A stretch of 64,000 bases of DNA from Sporosarcina jeotgali (GCF_033304595.1 NZ_CP116341.1:1345001-1409000), one strand, 5' to 3'; positions 37,980 to 47,150 are shown, counted from the first letter of the stretch. A program made the numbers and translations. The notes: generated by a model from the letters alone, not told the origin.

Positions 37980-39164
37980 ATGGATCGCAAAGAACATGTC
38001 AACCGTCGAGTCATTCTTCATTTGGATATGAATTGTTTCTTTGCGTCTGTTGAACAAGCGCATAATCCAGATTTGAAAGGACTCGCATTGGCTGTGGCAG
38101 GGGACCCAAAAGCACGGAGAGGAATCTTAGTTACCTGTTCATATGAAGCGCGTGCATTTGGAGTCTACACGACAATGACTGTCGGCGAAGCGAAACGACT
38201 GTGCCCTCAGCTGGTCCTGATACCTCCAGACTTTGAAAAGTACAGACAAGCTTCCCAGGCAGTGTTTGATATACTCAGGACATATACAGAGTTAGTGGAA
38301 CCGGTCTCGATTGACGAAGCCTACATCGACATTACAGCTATTGGCGGATTAGAGGACGCACTGGGGATTGCTAAAGATATGCAGGAACGGATATTACGTG
38401 AACTGGACTTACCGTGTTCAATTGGAATTGCTCCGAATAAATTTTTAGCTAAAACTGCTTCCGACATGAGGAAACCAATGGGGATCACGATACTAAGAAA
38501 GCGGGAAGTTCACAAAGTCTTATGGCCGCTTTCCGTAATTGAGATGCATGGAATTGGTAAAAGCAGTGCCGAAAAGCTTGCTCAGGCAAAAATTCAAACA
38601 ATTGGCGACCTTGCTACTGCAGATGATTTGAAGATGAAAATGACGCTTGGTAAAAGAGGACTAAGATTGAAAGAGCGTGCCAATGGAGAAGATCATCGAA
38701 TTGTGGATCCTGAAGCATCAGCAGAACGAAAAAGTGTTGGAAGTTCTACTACACTTGCCATTGATGAAACCGAGTTGGAACCGTGTCTAGCCGTATTTCA
38801 AAAACTCGCAGAAAAAGTGGCCAGCCGGTTGGAAGCTAAACAGCTGGCGGGCACAGTTATTTCTATTCAAATCCGTACAGCAGCTTGGAGGAACCAATCT
38901 AGAAGTAAAACTGTCTTGAATCCATTATATCGCTCAAACGAGATCTATACAGAAGCCGCACAGCTGTTTCGTCTGCACTGGGATGGAGAACCTATCCGAC
39001 TTTTGGGAATTACAGTATCCAATGTCATTCCATTTGAAGAATTGCACGAACAGCTTTCTTTCGATACCTTTGAGCGTCATGATAAAGAAGTGTCCATGCA
39101 AAAATTAGTTTCACGAATGAATGATCGATTTGGTCCGGGTACGATTCATAAAGGAAAACAATAG
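37980..39164 (+). CDS. dinB: DNA polymerase IV (Y-family)
   Basis: This 394-residue lesion-bypass polymerase has palm-domain motifs LHLDMNCFFASVEQ (first metal Asp), VTCSYEARAFGVYTTM and VEPVSIDEAYIDIT (catalytic SIDE), helix-hairpin-helix thumb residues in MHGIGKSSAEKLAQ and a little-finger domain to about residue 350. QLSFDTF near the C-terminus resembles a beta-clamp binding motif. Ribosome site GAGGGGAGA. It matches B. subtilis yqjH by position. Confidence 0.95.
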   Translation: MDRKEHVNRRVILHLDMNCFFASVEQAHNPDLKGLALAVAGDPKARRGILVTCSYEARAFGVYTTMTVGEAKRLCPQLVLIPPDFEKYRQASQAVFDILRTYTELVEPVSIDEAYIDITAIGGLEDALGIAKDMQERILRELDLPCSIGIAPNKFLAKTASDMRKPMGITILRKREVHKVLWPLSVIEMHGIGKSSAEKLAQAKIQTIGDLATADDLKMKMTLGKRGLRLKERANGEDHRIVDPEASAERKSVGSSTTLAIDETELEPCLAVFQKLAEKVASRLEAKQLAGTVISIQIRTAAWRNQSRSKTVLNPLYRSNEIYTEAAQLFRLHWDGEPIRLLGITVSNVIPFEELHEQLSFDTFERHDKEVSMQKLVSRMNDRFGPGTIHKGKQ

Positions 39165-39180
39165 AAAGGAGGAGTTGATT

Positions 39181-40131
39181 ATGGATTTACAGTTTTTAGG
39201 TACTGGCGCAGGGATGCCTTCAAAATTGCGCAATACGACGTCAATTATTTTGAATCTGTCTTCCGAAGAGCGAGGATATTGGATGTTTGACTGCGGGGAA
39301 GCGACACAGCATCAAATGCTTCATACAACATTAAAGCCGAGAAAAGTGACAAAAATATTTATTACACACTTACATGGAGATCATTTATTTGGAATACCGG
39401 GATTTATCGGTTCCCGCTCATTCTTGGGCGGAGACAGTCCGCTTGATATTTATGGGCCAGCAGGAATCGAAGAGTGGATCCAAACGACATTACGACTAAC
39501 GAAAACTCACCTTACATACCCGTTAAAAATCCATGAGATTAAAGAAGGTAATGTATTTGAGGATGACGACTATATCATTACTGCGCGCGAGTTATCGCAT
39601 GTCGTCCCATGCTTTGGATTCAGGGTCGTTCAAAAGCCGCTTCCTGGAAAGTTATTGATCGACAAAGCTACGGAAGCTGGTGTGCCGAAGGGTCCTCTTC
39701 TGCAGCAGCTCAAAAACGGAAATGATATTACATTAGAAGATGGGAAGATTGTTACAAGCGCCTCTGTCATAGGTGAGCCGAAATCAGGATTTGTTGTAAC
39801 GATTCTAGGAGACACCAGTGTGTGTGAAGCGTCCATAGAACTTTCAAAGGGTGCTGATCTAGTCGTGCATGAAGCGACATTCAACGAAGAAACGGGCCAG
39901 CTGGCAAAAGATTTTGGGCATTCTACGATTCAACAGGCCGCAGAAATTGTGAAAACAGCCGGTGCAAAAGCGCTCATCGCGACACATATTAGTTCCCGCT
40001 TTCTTCCAAGTGACATTGATGCATTTAAGAAAGAAGGACAAGAAGTTTACCCTGACGTTTTTGTAGCAAGTGACTTTGCTCAATATTCTTTACATAATGG
40101 GAAAGTCATTGAAAGTAATTTTAAGAAATAA
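39181..40131 (+). CDS. rnz: Ribonuclease Z (tRNA 3'-end processing)
   Basis: This 316-residue metallo-beta-lactamase-fold endonuclease matures tRNA 3' ends lacking encoded CCA. The zinc motif HLHGDH is at residues 63-68. Further ligands lie in ARELSHVVPCFGFRV, ILGDTSVCEA and ALIATHISSRF. ATG 39181 follows AAAGGAGGAGTTGATT; the longer in-frame extension overlaps dinB. It is the last backbone gene before the accessory island. Confidence 0.95.
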   Translation: MDLQFLGTGAGMPSKLRNTTSIILNLSSEERGYWMFDCGEATQHQMLHTTLKPRKVTKIFITHLHGDHLFGIPGFIGSRSFLGGDSPLDIYGPAGIEEWIQTTLRLTKTHLTYPLKIHEIKEGNVFEDDDYIITARELSHVVPCFGFRVVQKPLPGKLLIDKATEAGVPKGPLLQQLKNGNDITLEDGKIVTSASVIGEPKSGFVVTILGDTSVCEASIELSKGADLVVHEATFNEETGQLAKDFGHSTIQQAAEIVKTAGAKALIATHISSRFLPSDIDAFKKEGQEVYPDVFVASDFAQYSLHNGKVIESNFKK

Positions 40132-40316
40132 CAAACTTCTTCAATTCATTGGATTGCCTGCAAGTGAACGCTTAAATGACTGCTCAAACAGTAGTATCCT
40201 TTAATAGTGAGACGAGTACTCTGGAATTCAAGGATCTTTTCAGATGAAAACTTTCAGAAGTAAGACAAACACTAAATGCCTCCATTCATAATAAGATGGT
40301 ATAGGAGGCGATGAGG

Positions 40317-40541
40317 ATGAACTGGCATTATAAAATAGACACTTTAATCAATCAGCCTGTTGGAATTTCATTGTCAAATGGGCAAGGGACGTCAGGGATT
40401 TTATGCGGAGTTACTAATGGTCAACTTCATGTAATTGAATACTTATACCAAGCGCAATTTGCTTTAAAAAAGTACGATTTCTATATGATTCAGGATATAA
40501 ATGGATTTCCTCCTTGTCAGAATCAAAGCCGGCTCTATTAG
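40317..40541 (+). CDS. Small protein, possibly Sm-like/YuzF-type
   Basis: This 74-residue protein contains LINQPVGISLSNGQGTSGIL followed by a short beta-rich pattern and a C-terminal GFPPCQNQ. The arrangement resembles small beta-barrel (DUF2642/YuzF-like) proteins of Bacillales, but I cannot confirm it. ATG 40317 is 8 nt from GGAGG (40304-40308); ATG 40311 is too close. No partner is evident. It starts the accessory stretch between rnz and namA. Confidence 0.55.
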   Translation: MNWHYKIDTLINQPVGISLSNGQGTSGILCGVTNGQLHVIEYLYQAQFALKKYDFYMIQDINGFPPCQNQSRLY

Positions 40542-40707
40542 AAGCAGTGGGTGAGCTGTGAAATAATGCTATTGAAATAATGAGAAGATGAGACTATGTA
40601 TCAACTTCTGATTTCTATTTGCAAAAACGTGAGTCAGTCTAAAAATATCCAGTTTTGCAATAGTGAAACCAACAATAAATTCACATCAAAATAAAGTCTT
40701 GTTAGTA

Positions 40708-40733
40708 GCATCGCAATTAGCGATGCTTTTTTC
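40708..40733 (+). terminator. Terminator in the rnz-downstream gap
   Basis: GCATCGC (40708-40714), loop AATTA, GCGATGC (40720-40726), then TTTTTT. Confidence 0.88.
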
Positions 40734-40762
40734 ATTTTTTTGAAAATTTTTATGGATATCTT

Positions 40763-40771
40763 TGGTATAAT
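40763..40771 (+). promoter_or_regulatory. Extended -10 promoter upstream of the 83-residue membrane gene
   Basis: TGGTATAAT is a perfect extended -10 element. It directs transcription towards the gene at 40954 with a long leader. Confidence 0.5.
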
Positions 40772-40953
40772 GATGTTAGCGTTGTAGTAGTTTTTGATAT
40801 TCAGCAAAAATGGCGAAACAATATTGCATATAAACTGTTAGTTTCCGTACCTCCGAACACTTTCCGAAGGAAGAAGCTTAATCCGTTTCCTTCAGGCATA
40901 AGATCCATACAAAAATCCAGTCATTTAACAGACTTTTTGAAAGGAAGAATTTT

Positions 40954-41205
40954 ATGGATGGAGAAGTGAAGAAAAAAGACGTCCAAGAAATTGATGGCAT
41001 TCATATTATGATTATTTTAGGCATTGTCATTTTAACCAGCCTTTTGCACCTTTCAGACACTATCCAGTGGTTTTTACTAGTAGGATACGCTTTAGTAATG
41101 ATCTTTTTTCATGAAAAAGGGAATCTTAAACGTTCTCTGGTTTTTGTTGCAATTGGTTTTGGGCTTGTTTTATTGAAAATGGTTTATATGAAATTAAACA
41201 TTTGA
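40954..41205 (+). CDS. Small membrane protein, unknown
   Basis: This 83-residue protein has a charged N-terminus and two or three hydrophobic helices (IHIMIILGIVILTSLLHL; WFLLVGYALVMIFF; LVFVAIGFGLVLLKMVY). No family is recognised. GAAAGGAAG precedes the ATG. It is a single gene with its own promoter, in the accessory island. Confidence 0.6.
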   Translation: MDGEVKKKDVQEIDGIHIMIILGIVILTSLLHLSDTIQWFLLVGYALVMIFFHEKGNLKRSLVFVAIGFGLVLLKMVYMKLNI

Positions 41206-41318
41206 AAAATAAAGTCAGCGTATTCTTGATTTATAAACTGGCGTTTTAACCGTATATGGTTTGGGCTTCAAACGGTCCATTTTTTGGTTAATACAAAAAA
41301 TTTAGATGGAGGATAGCA

Positions 41319-42593
41319 ATGAAACCCAAATTCCATGTTACACAAAACAGTTCCTTTATAGATACAGCATTGGAAATCCGAATCACCAATCTTCCACCGT
41401 GTGAGGTTGTAACGTTAAAAGCTGAAATGTGCGATAACCTTGGCAAGAATTGGGGGTCGTTTGCAGAATTTATATCTAATGACGAAGGGGAAATTAATTT
41501 AGCAACTGCGAAGCCTAGATCAGGTACATATTTAATTCCTGATGTGACTGGTCTTTTTTGGTCTATGTCACCTATCTTGAATGATAAACCGAAAGGAAAG
41601 ACCCCTTTAAAGCCATTGGAAACAAAGCTGTTTCTAATGAGAGGGCAAGAAGTCTTGACATTCACCTCGATAATTCGTGAGGTTGTTTCGCCTAAAGTGG
41701 ATAGATTTCCTGTACGTCAACAAGGAATTGTTGGAACATTCTTTTTTCATTCTAAGGCCGGACCGTTACCCACAGTAATCGTATTAGGTGGATCTGAGGG
41801 GGGATTAAGAGAAAGTAATGCCGGATTGTTGGCATCGCATGGATTTAACACGTTAGCATTGGCGTACTTTGGTATTGGAGACTTACCAAAAGAGCTTGTG
41901 AATATTCCCTTGGATTATATCGAAGGAGCAATAGATTGGTTGACCGGTAATCCGAATGTTGACTCCAAAAAAATAGGTGTATTTGGAACATCTAAAGGTG
42001 CGGAACTAGCTTTATTAAGTGCATCAATCTTTCCATCAATCAAAGCCGTTGTTGGATATGTACCTAGTGGAGTTGTTTACCCAGGATTAGGTCAATCCGC
42101 ACTTGGTTTAACCTCTTGGCAATATAAGGGGCAATCGTTACCATTTGCCAATGGTAAGATTCCCAGGGAGGTCACAGAGAAATTGGAACAGTCAATACGT
42201 ACAGGTAAACCGATATCCTGGCGTGAAATCTACCAATATTGGGCAAAAGATGAGAAACAAGCAGAGATTGCAGTCGAAGATATTCAGGGTCCTATTCTTT
42301 TGATTTCAGGAGGGGATGATCAACTTTGGCCTTCTGATTTCTTGTCTGAAAAAGTAATATTTAGATTAAAAGAACATAACCATCCTCACAATTTCATGCA
42401 TATCAACTTTCCGAAAGCTGGTCATTCATTGTCGATTCCAGGATTTCCAACTACACAAACAGTCATATCACCATTTGGAAATGGGAAGTTATTACTTGGG
42501 GGAACACCTCAAGATAACTCGCAGGCTCAATATACCGCTTGGCGAAGAATAGTCGCTTTTTTAAATGAAACCCTAACTTCTAGATTAGATTGA
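41319..42593 (+). CDS. Acyl-CoA thioesterase/BAAT-family alpha/beta hydrolase
   Basis: This 424-residue protein has an N-terminal beta-sandwich of the acyl-CoA thioester hydrolase/BAAT type (about 1-130) and a C-terminal alpha/beta-hydrolase domain. The nucleophile elbow is GVFGTSKGAELALL (Ser in GTSKG), with later catalytic Asp in LLISGGDDQLWPS and His in FPKAGHSLS. The members hydrolyse acyl-CoA or transfer acyl groups; substrate unknown here. GGAGGATAGCA precedes the ATG. It stands alone in the island. Confidence 0.85.
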   Translation: MKPKFHVTQNSSFIDTALEIRITNLPPCEVVTLKAEMCDNLGKNWGSFAEFISNDEGEINLATAKPRSGTYLIPDVTGLFWSMSPILNDKPKGKTPLKPLETKLFLMRGQEVLTFTSIIREVVSPKVDRFPVRQQGIVGTFFFHSKAGPLPTVIVLGGSEGGLRESNAGLLASHGFNTLALAYFGIGDLPKELVNIPLDYIEGAIDWLTGNPNVDSKKIGVFGTSKGAELALLSASIFPSIKAVVGYVPSGVVYPGLGQSALGLTSWQYKGQSLPFANGKIPREVTEKLEQSIRTGKPISWREIYQYWAKDEKQAEIAVEDIQGPILLISGGDDQLWPSDFLSEKVIFRLKEHNHPHNFMHINFPKAGHSLSIPGFPTTQTVISPFGNGKLLLGGTPQDNSQAQYTAWRRIVAFLNETLTSRLD

Positions 42594-42674
42594 TTCATGG
42601 AAGTTCAGCAAAAAGGGACAATTCTGGAATTAAGATTATGCCGTCAATGGGCCATTTTGAGGGAGAGGAAATAA

Positions 42675-43271
42675 TTGCTTGAAGAAATAATTAATCACTG
42701 GAACTCGTATTGTAAAGATGAAAACTTTGTTGGTATTGGCTCTACACGAAAAGTATTTAAAGTATCGAATTATGTAATTAAAGTACACTTGCACACAAAC
42801 GGGTATAAGCAATCACAAAATGAACTCAAAGTTTTCAGAGCAATGGAGAAAAAAGGGCTTGCTTCAATACTTGCCAAAACTTATTACGTGGATGACTTCA
42901 TTTCCATACAAGATTTCTATCATCCTTTAGAACTTATAGATAATCAATCCTATGAAATCAATTCTGGAATTCACAGTCACCTCATCCCAGATCTTTTTGA
43001 AACGGTTATGAATGAGTTGGATAAAAACTTCGATTGCTTTGATTTAAAAGACAGCAGTAATTTTGGTTTAAATAATAGCGGGAAACTTGTTTTAACTGAT
43101 TATGGCATGACAAAAGAGTTGTACGAAAAAGAATGGGTTCCATTAGCTGAAGAAGGTTTGCTTCCACAAATATATTTTGAGTCATGTAACACTTGTGGAG
43201 AAAAGAAAGAGTTACGGATATATGGTGATAATGATATAGACAAACGTTGCTATGATTGCGGGAAAGAATAA
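42675..43271 (+). CDS. Degenerate protein-kinase-fold protein with C-terminal zinc ribbon
   Basis: This 198-residue protein has kinase-like features: a glycine loop region VGIGSTRKVFKV (19-30), an IK motif (K36), a possible helix-C Glu (E50), DLKDSSN (123-129) in place of the HRD loop, and TDYG (141-144) in place of DFG. The C-terminus carries two Cys-x2-Cys pairs (C171/C174 and C192/C195), a probable zinc ribbon. Whether it phosphorylates anything is unknown. TTG start after GGGAGAGGAAA. A+T-richer than its backbone neighbours, consistent with acquisition. Confidence 0.6.
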   Translation: MLEEIINHWNSYCKDENFVGIGSTRKVFKVSNYVIKVHLHTNGYKQSQNELKVFRAMEKKGLASILAKTYYVDDFISIQDFYHPLELIDNQSYEINSGIHSHLIPDLFETVMNELDKNFDCFDLKDSSNFGLNNSGKLVLTDYGMTKELYEKEWVPLAEEGLLPQIYFESCNTCGEKKELRIYGDNDIDKRCYDCGKE

Positions 43272-43313
43272 CATCCCTGTTAACGGAAAATTGGCAAATC
43301 CGTCTGCCGTTAG

Positions 43314-43500
43314 TGGGGGCGATTCTTTGGTAATACATCCTTAGTTGATTGGAGTGCAAGCCGTCGACTCTGAGAGGATTAGCGTGCGCTTGAGACCCTG
43401 GACGTAGCGAAGCGAAGGAAGCGGCTCAAGCCACGTCCTCCGGAAAACGTGCGGCTGGAACGCAAATCAACGTGCTTAACATTATTCCAGATATGGGGGC
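43314..43500 (+). repeat. ~187-bp structured repeat, copy 1
   Basis: Near-identical to 47151-47338, with roughly 15 differences by eye. Both ends carry TGGGGGC. The outer arms GTTGATT...AGCCG and CGGCT...AATCAAC pair. Inner arms near CTTGAGACC and GGCTCAAGCC, and near GGATTAGCG and CGTCCTCC, also tend to pair, so the whole unit could fold as one long imperfect hairpin. Confidence 0.85.
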
Positions 43501-43600
43501 TATTCACTAAAATGATCCGTTCTTCAAACGGACCATTTTCATATATTTGAAACTTTTCTATAGCATCAACGATTAACCTTTATAAAGGTGGAGAGAAAAA

Positions 43601-44104
43601 ATGAAAAAACTTACTTTCTTAGGAGTTTTGTTCATTGCGATGATATTAGGTGCTTGCGGGGTTTCAAATAATAAAAATGCTGACACGATTTTAAGCGGAG
43701 ACAAACCACCAAATGTAGTTGTAAAAATTAACGGCGAAAAATACGAAACGGTATTAGGTACATATTGTTGGGAAATCCGTTCTACTGGTGATAAAAAGAC
43801 AGGTGAATGTGTCGACACTGCGGGTCCAGTAGATTTATTAAAGGATAAAGAGCCCATCCAAATTACGGCAGGTGAGGAAGTCACATTGATTATGGATTAC
43901 ACACCAAAGCCTAATGAAATGCATCTTTCACAGGTAAAGAGTCATAACGATGAAATGGAAATTGAAGTGAAAGACAATCAATTTATAGCTCCCAATGAAA
44001 AGGGTATATACTTTTATAGTTATGGCGTCTGGTGGATGGATGAAGAAGATAAAGATTTATCCCATGGTGATGCTTTTTATGCTTTTTCTTTAGAAGTTAA
44101 ATAA
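43601..44104 (+). CDS. Lipoprotein, unknown
   Basis: This 167-residue protein has a lipoprotein signal peptide; the lipobox LGAC puts the lipidated cysteine at residue 19. Downstream are two Cys residues (YCWEIR and GECVDT) and a beta-rich domain ending in KGIYFYSYGVWWMDEE. No family is recognised with certainty. Ribosome site AAAGGTGGAGAG. It would be anchored on the outer face of the membrane. Confidence 0.75.
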   Translation: MKKLTFLGVLFIAMILGACGVSNNKNADTILSGDKPPNVVVKINGEKYETVLGTYCWEIRSTGDKKTGECVDTAGPVDLLKDKEPIQITAGEEVTLIMDYTPKPNEMHLSQVKSHNDEMEIEVKDNQFIAPNEKGIYFYSYGVWWMDEEDKDLSHGDAFYAFSLEVK

Positions 44105-44182
44105 ACGGTTGCGTTTGCGTGATAAGGACAATGCATCAAACTTAAGATATTGGATTGGACCTAGGTAAAGGGAGAGATTTAA

Positions 44183-44890
44183 ATGAATCAGGAAAAGGCG
44201 GAAATTCTTATACTTGGCAGCTTTCACATGTCCGAAATCGAGGGACTAGATACGCATCAAAGGCAAATGGAAATCGAGGAATTGGTTTCGAAAATAGGGA
44301 ATTTCAAACCGACCAAGATTGCGGTTGAAATGGAACCGAAGGAGAGTAAGACATGTAATGAGCTATATAAGCGATATCAATCGGGTTCTTTTTCATTACC
44401 AATCAATGAAATCTACCAGGTAGGCTTCCGGCTAGGGGTTGAGCTTAAGCATAACGAAATCTATCCGACCGATTGGATGGGGACTGAAGACATGAGCTTC
44501 GGGGAAGTTCAGAGTTGGGCGGAGGAACACCAATCGGAGATGTTAAAAGAAATTCTTGCAGGAGTCGAGGATATACCTGTATGGACTGAGGATAAAACTG
44601 TACTGGGCTACTACAGAGAGTTAAATGAGCCAGCTTTTCTAGACCTGTTACATAAAGTCCATTTAAACATTGCGCGTATTGGTGAAGTAGATCACTATGT
44701 GGGTATAAACTGGCTCAGTTGGTGGTATAAGAGGAATCTAATCATGTTCTCCAACTTATCCCGTCTCATTGAATCCAAGGAAGAACGCATTCTATTCATT
44801 GTAGGGATCGGACACTCTTCCATTGTCACGAAGTTTATTGAGGAAAGTGAACTTTGCGAGGTAGTTAAACCCCTTCATTATTTGTCTTGA
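44183..44890 (+). CDS. TraB/DUF5694-like protein
   Basis: This 235-residue protein begins with EILILGSFHMSE, continues with KIAVEMEPKESK and ends with LFIVGIGHSSIV. A small-residue-His motif, a conserved Glu and a C-terminal GxGH are the pattern of TIKI/TraB-like and related DUF5694 proteins, which are putative metal-dependent hydrolases. Exact activity unknown. GGGAGAG precedes the ATG. Single gene in the island. Confidence 0.65.
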   Translation: MNQEKAEILILGSFHMSEIEGLDTHQRQMEIEELVSKIGNFKPTKIAVEMEPKESKTCNELYKRYQSGSFSLPINEIYQVGFRLGVELKHNEIYPTDWMGTEDMSFGEVQSWAEEHQSEMLKEILAGVEDIPVWTEDKTVLGYYRELNEPAFLDLLHKVHLNIARIGEVDHYVGINWLSWWYKRNLIMFSNLSRLIESKEERILFIVGIGHSSIVTKFIEESELCEVVKPLHYLS

Positions 44891-45006
44891 AAATATATTT
44901 TTTGAAGGATTCTTCAGAATCTGGGAGCGTTTGCTTTATAAGAGATTTAGTCTATATCGCAATGGACCATTTTGCTAGATAACTTTGTTTGAAAGGCGTG
45001 AGTAAA

Positions 45007-45267
45007 GTGGGGAAAGAAAATATAAAATTATTCGGGATTCCTATTGTCTTCTTATTGTTGGGTATTTTGTTTTTAATATTGGGAGCAAATGGGGATAGTA
45101 TTGCGGTAAACTTTTCAAGACCACCTGGTGCTACATCGTGGACGACTTCAGGCAGTACCGCTGATGCTTTTACATCAGTCTTAATGATTATAGGTATCTC
45201 TTTTCAAATATTGTTTATTAGCACTTTTTCTATATCATTTTATCTCTGGCAAAAGGGCAGTCGCTAA
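45007..45267 (+). CDS. Small two-helix membrane protein, unknown
   Basis: This protein of about 86 residues has two hydrophobic segments (GIPIVFLLLGILFLILGA; VLMIIGISFQILFISTF) separated by a polar loop rich in Ser, Thr and Gly. No family recognised. GTG 45007 is chosen from AAAGG at 44992-44996; TTG 44989 and GTG 44998 are in the same frame. Confidence 0.55.
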   Translation: MGKENIKLFGIPIVFLLLGILFLILGANGDSIAVNFSRPPGATSWTTSGSTADAFTSVLMIIGISFQILFISTFSISFYLWQKGSR

Positions 45268-45283
45268 ATTTGACCTTCTGCAA

Positions 45284-45319
45284 AAGGGTGCGATTCCGAA
45301 ATTGGGACCTGCACTCTTT
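45284..45319 (+). terminator. Hairpin downstream of the small membrane gene
   Basis: AAAGGGTGC (about 45283-45291) pairs with GCACTCTTT (45311-45319). It is followed by the GGGCCACTTTG motif, the same order as at 46.65 kb. Confidence 0.5.
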
Positions 45320-45408
45320 GAACAAAAGGGCCACTTTGCGGTGTAAATATATTCTTTAAAAAAGGAACTTTTACTATTTGAAAAGACGTGTTTTGGGGAG
45401 GGGCAGAC

Positions 45409-45978
45409 ATAAATATAGCAGAATTCAAGAAAAATCTATCCACTGTAAACTAGATTATTTACTTCGATAAAGGTCAGTATCTTCGTGAAAAGACCTCTAA
45501 TCCTGTAATGTTAAACCAAATTATTAGCCAAGGAAAAGGCTTATTAGAAGACAGTAATGAAAACGATAAGTATTTTCTTTATGGGGCTTTAGGAAATTTA
45601 TACAGAATAAATGGGCAACCCAAAAAAGCAATTAACTGTTTAACATATTGTCTTAATCAAGCAGTAGTAGAAAGAAACCCCACAAGGAAAATCGTTGCTT
45701 CAATTCGTCTTGGTGAGGTTCTTAAATACGATAGCAATCATAAAATGGCTTTGGACCATTTTAATAAATCTTTGAGAATGTGTGAAGCCCACAAGATTGA
45801 CGAATACTTGGATTTCGTACTGCAACACAAAGGTAAATGTCTAATGGAATTAGCAAATCTAAACGAAGCCGAAGAATGCTTTCAAAAAGCATTGATACTA
45901 AGAAAATCAAAAGAAAATCGCTCCTTAATTGACTCGACTGAACAAGCAATTGGATTAGTAAGAGAAATGCAAAGATAA
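45409..45978 (+). pseudogene. TPR protein gene with lost start and internal stop
   Basis: From ATA 45409, 6-8 nt after GGGGAGGGGC, the frame reads I-N-I-A-E-F-K-K-N-L-S-T-V-N, meets TAG at 45451-45453, then continues through YFDKGQYLREK into a 156-residue TPR-like region (start at ATG 45508). Repeats such as YGALGNLYRINGQPKKAINC and LDFVLQHKGKCLMELANLNE are tetratricopeptide-like. The original start was probably ATG, now ATA, and the amber codon separates it from the body. ATG 45508 has no clear ribosome site, so the gene is probably dead. Confidence 0.65.
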
Positions 45979-46120
45979 ATAGGTGCAATAAGCCTGTGTA
46001 TTAAGTTAACAGGGGCCATAGTTCAGTGACTGCTGAAATAAAAACGGGCCAATTACTGAAAAGTATGCCCTACAAGGTTAAGCAACAACTGCTAAATTAA
46101 ACTTGGAGGTTTGAAAAAAC

Positions 46121-46612
46121 ATGAGACAATTGGGGACGTTATATTTTTTCTGCGGGAAAATGGGTGCAGGAAAATCAACTAAATCAAAACAATATGCAAT
46201 AGATAAGAATGCAGTACTATTATCTGAGGATGAATGGCTTTCATCTCTTTATCCCAATCAGATCGAATCATTTGAAGATTTTCTGAAGTTTTCGGCGCAG
46301 ATTAAGCCGTTGGTGAGAAAACATGTCCAAAATATATTAAGTGTAGGTACAGATGTAGTAATGGATTTTCCCGCTAATACTCAAAAGCAACGTAAGTGGT
46401 TTTTGGATATGGTGTCCGATGTCAATGCAAGCCATCAATTAATTTTCCTTAATCTAAATAACGAACAATGCTTACGTCAAATTGCACAAAGACGTAACGA
46501 ACAACCTGAAAGAGCGGATTTTGATACTGAAGAAATGTTTACCCATGTTACTAACTTTTTTGAGGCACCAGAAGCATCAGAGGGATTAAATATTTTAGAG
46601 TTTAATGGATAA
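46121..46612 (+). CDS. AAA_33-type P-loop ATPase/kinase
   Basis: This 163-residue protein has Walker A GKMGAGKS (12-19), LSEDEWL in the substrate-binding region, VVMDFPANTQKQRKWFLD (Walker B-like) and a lid region with RQIAQRRNEQPERADFD. The family includes zeta-toxin-like and polynucleotide-kinase-like enzymes that phosphorylate small substrates or detoxify antibiotics. No antitoxin-like partner is adjacent. Ribosome site CTTGGAGGTTTG. Single gene in the island. Confidence 0.75.
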   Translation: MRQLGTLYFFCGKMGAGKSTKSKQYAIDKNAVLLSEDEWLSSLYPNQIESFEDFLKFSAQIKPLVRKHVQNILSVGTDVVMDFPANTQKQRKWFLDMVSDVNASHQLIFLNLNNEQCLRQIAQRRNEQPERADFDTEEMFTHVTNFFEAPEASEGLNILEFNG

Positions 46613-46651
46613 TAACAAGGAGTTCAATATAACATTGTCGTACATTGCAAC

Positions 46652-46689
46652 AATAGGGCGCAATTCTTGAAGAAGGATTGCGCCTATTT
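46652..46689 (+). terminator. Hairpin downstream of the P-loop gene
   Basis: AATAGGGCGCAAT (46652-46664) pairs with ATTGCGCCTATT (46677-46688) with one bulged G. The GGGCC motif follows at 46698. Confidence 0.7.
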
Positions 46690-46781
46690 CAGTAATCGGG
46701 CCAAAGAGTTGAATTAGAACTTAACTTCTTCTGCTAAGGGGTAGTGGAGTGAAGAGGATGACTTGTCTTATGGGGGAGTTT

Positions 46782-47150
46782 ATGAAAAAGATAATTATAT
46801 CGTTTGTTCTTGTAATATTAGTTGTTGTAATTCTGGTGAATTTAGATACAGTATACCTAAAATTACAAGAAAGTAATGTGAGTAATGGAGATTACTATGT
46901 CAGTGAGATAAATGCCGAAAGAGATAGAAAAGGACAAAATATCTTAGATATAACTGACCTTAACTTTTATACAAAATACTCCGGAAACAACATTTATTTA
47001 ACACAAGTATTTTTTGAAAATAAACTTGAAATGATTTTTTTAACGAAAGCGTCTAAAAACGGTTTCCTTGACTGGGAATATCACACGCTCCCATTTACAA
47101 CCACAGAAAACATTACTAAAGAATCGTTGGACGATTGGATCTTAAACTAA
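46782..47150 (+). CDS. Small secreted/membrane protein, possibly DUF3139-like
   Basis: This 122-residue protein has an N-terminal membrane segment (IIISFVLVILVVVILVNLD) and an extracellular domain with FYTKYSGNNIYLTQVFF and a C-terminal LDDWILN. It resembles short anchored proteins of the DUF3139/YxeA type in layout only. ATG 46782 is close to GGGGGAG; an upstream GTG at 46749 is in frame. The repeat copy 2 begins right at its stop. Confidence 0.5.
   Translation: MKKIIISFVLVILVVVILVNLDTVYLKLQESNVSNGDYYVSEINAERDRKGQNILDITDLNFYTKYSGNNIYLTQVFFENKLEMIFLTKASKNGFLDWEYHTLPFTTTENITKESLDDWILN

Larger units (their letters stand above)
40542..40953. other. Intergenic region with terminator, promoter and leader
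   Basis: Contains the hairpin at 40708-40733, an extended -10 promoter TGGTATAAT at 40763-40771 and a leader of about 180 nt before the next gene. The leader has short potential stems (CTTTCC / GGAAG near 40860; AGTC / GACT near 40922-40933) but no riboswitch I recognise. No coding frame is supported. Confidence 0.5.
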
